From Actinomycetota bacterium (lineage in GTDB: Bacteria > Actinomycetota > Thermoleophilia > Gaiellales > Gaiellaceae), in NCBI GenBank assembly GCA_013816275.1, contig JACDER010000110.1:1-5907 (forward strand): DNA of 5,907 bases, in the 5' to 3' direction. The position numbers and the translations under genes were made by a program. This document shows positions 5,838 to 5,907 of the stretch, piece after piece; position 1 is the first letter of the stretch, and every line of letters begins with the position of its first letter. A model generated the notes under the pieces. That model was not told where the DNA came from and ran no database searches. It saw nothing but the letters and a program-made list of their open reading frames with translations.

Positions 5838-5907
5838 TGAACCGTGCCGATCAACACGCAAGCGTTGTGGCCGCCGAGCCCCATCGCATTGGAGAGGGCT
5901 ACGTCGA
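5834..5907 (-). CDS. fabF: 3' end of beta-ketoacyl-ACP synthase (FabF/KAS II type), partial
   Basis: Only the last 23 codons and the TGA stop (5834-5836) are in the window; the gene continues beyond base 5907. The product reads DVALSNAMGLGGHNACVLIG then TVQ. This matches the conserved closing segment of condensing enzymes, S-N-x-x-G-x-G-G-x-N-A, in which the Gly-rich turn lines the active site beside the gatekeeper position. Here that position, usually Phe in FabF, reads Leu. The catalytic Cys and two His lie upstream, out of view, so chain-length class (FabB, FabF or polyketide-type) cannot be settled. The stop overlaps the methyltransferase start by 4 nt, implying one operon and coupled translation. 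Confidence 0.8.
   Translation of the reverse strand, partial: DVALSNAMGLGGHNACVLIGTVQ

Noticed and set aside
1..5907. CRISPR array, tRNA, rRNA, insertion sequence or phage gene
   Set aside because: I saw no regularly spaced direct repeats, cloverleaf sequence, transposase motif or terminal inverted repeats anywhere in the window.

Overview
The window is high-GC DNA with GTG/TTG starts, abutting or overlapping genes and little intergenic space. This fits a high-GC actinobacterium-like genome, possibly a deep-branching lineage known mainly from environmental assemblies. That placement is inference; there is no rRNA or other phylogenetic marker in the window.

Layout. (1) Bases 39-3116, minus strand, hold an apparent three-gene operon read right to left: a membrane PAS-containing sensor histidine kinase, a membrane-anchored proline-rich protein of unknown function, and a classical short-chain dehydrogenase/reductase (SDR). 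The junctions are 3 nt and 0 nt. No response regulator lies beside the kinase. (2) Bases 3117-3222 form a divergent intergenic region. From it a 33-residue single-helix membrane protein (3223-3324) is read on the plus strand, followed by a terminator-like hairpin. (3) Bases 3452 to about 4052, minus strand, hold a broken gene fragment. Its three reading frames join into one beta-rich domain typical of the C-termini of secreted proteins if three single-base indels are corrected. Its 5' part is missing. (4) Bases 4077-5230, plus strand, hold a two-gene unit: a flavin reductase-family FMN-binding protein and a HAD-superfamily phosphatase or phosphomutase, with stop and start overlapping as GTGA. 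(5) Bases 5193-5907, minus strand, hold the last 23 codons of a beta-ketoacyl-ACP synthase (FabF/KAS II type). It overlaps by GTGA with a class I, metal-dependent, CCoAOMT-like O-methyltransferase, which converges on the HAD gene with a 38-bp overlap.

How the genes may work together. The kinase operon looks like a signalling and envelope unit whose output is not visible here. The FabF-methyltransferase pair is translationally coupled and may link acyl-chain synthesis to methylation of a small molecule. The flavin reductase-HAD pair is coupled, but its substrates cannot be read from sequence. No CRISPR array, tRNA, rRNA, insertion sequence or phage gene was seen, and I see no clear new multi-gene defence or biosynthetic system. 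The best leads are the small membrane ORF beside the orphan kinase, the proline-rich anchored protein, the frameshifted secreted-domain remnant, and the symmetric inverted repeat containing both stop codons of the convergent pair.
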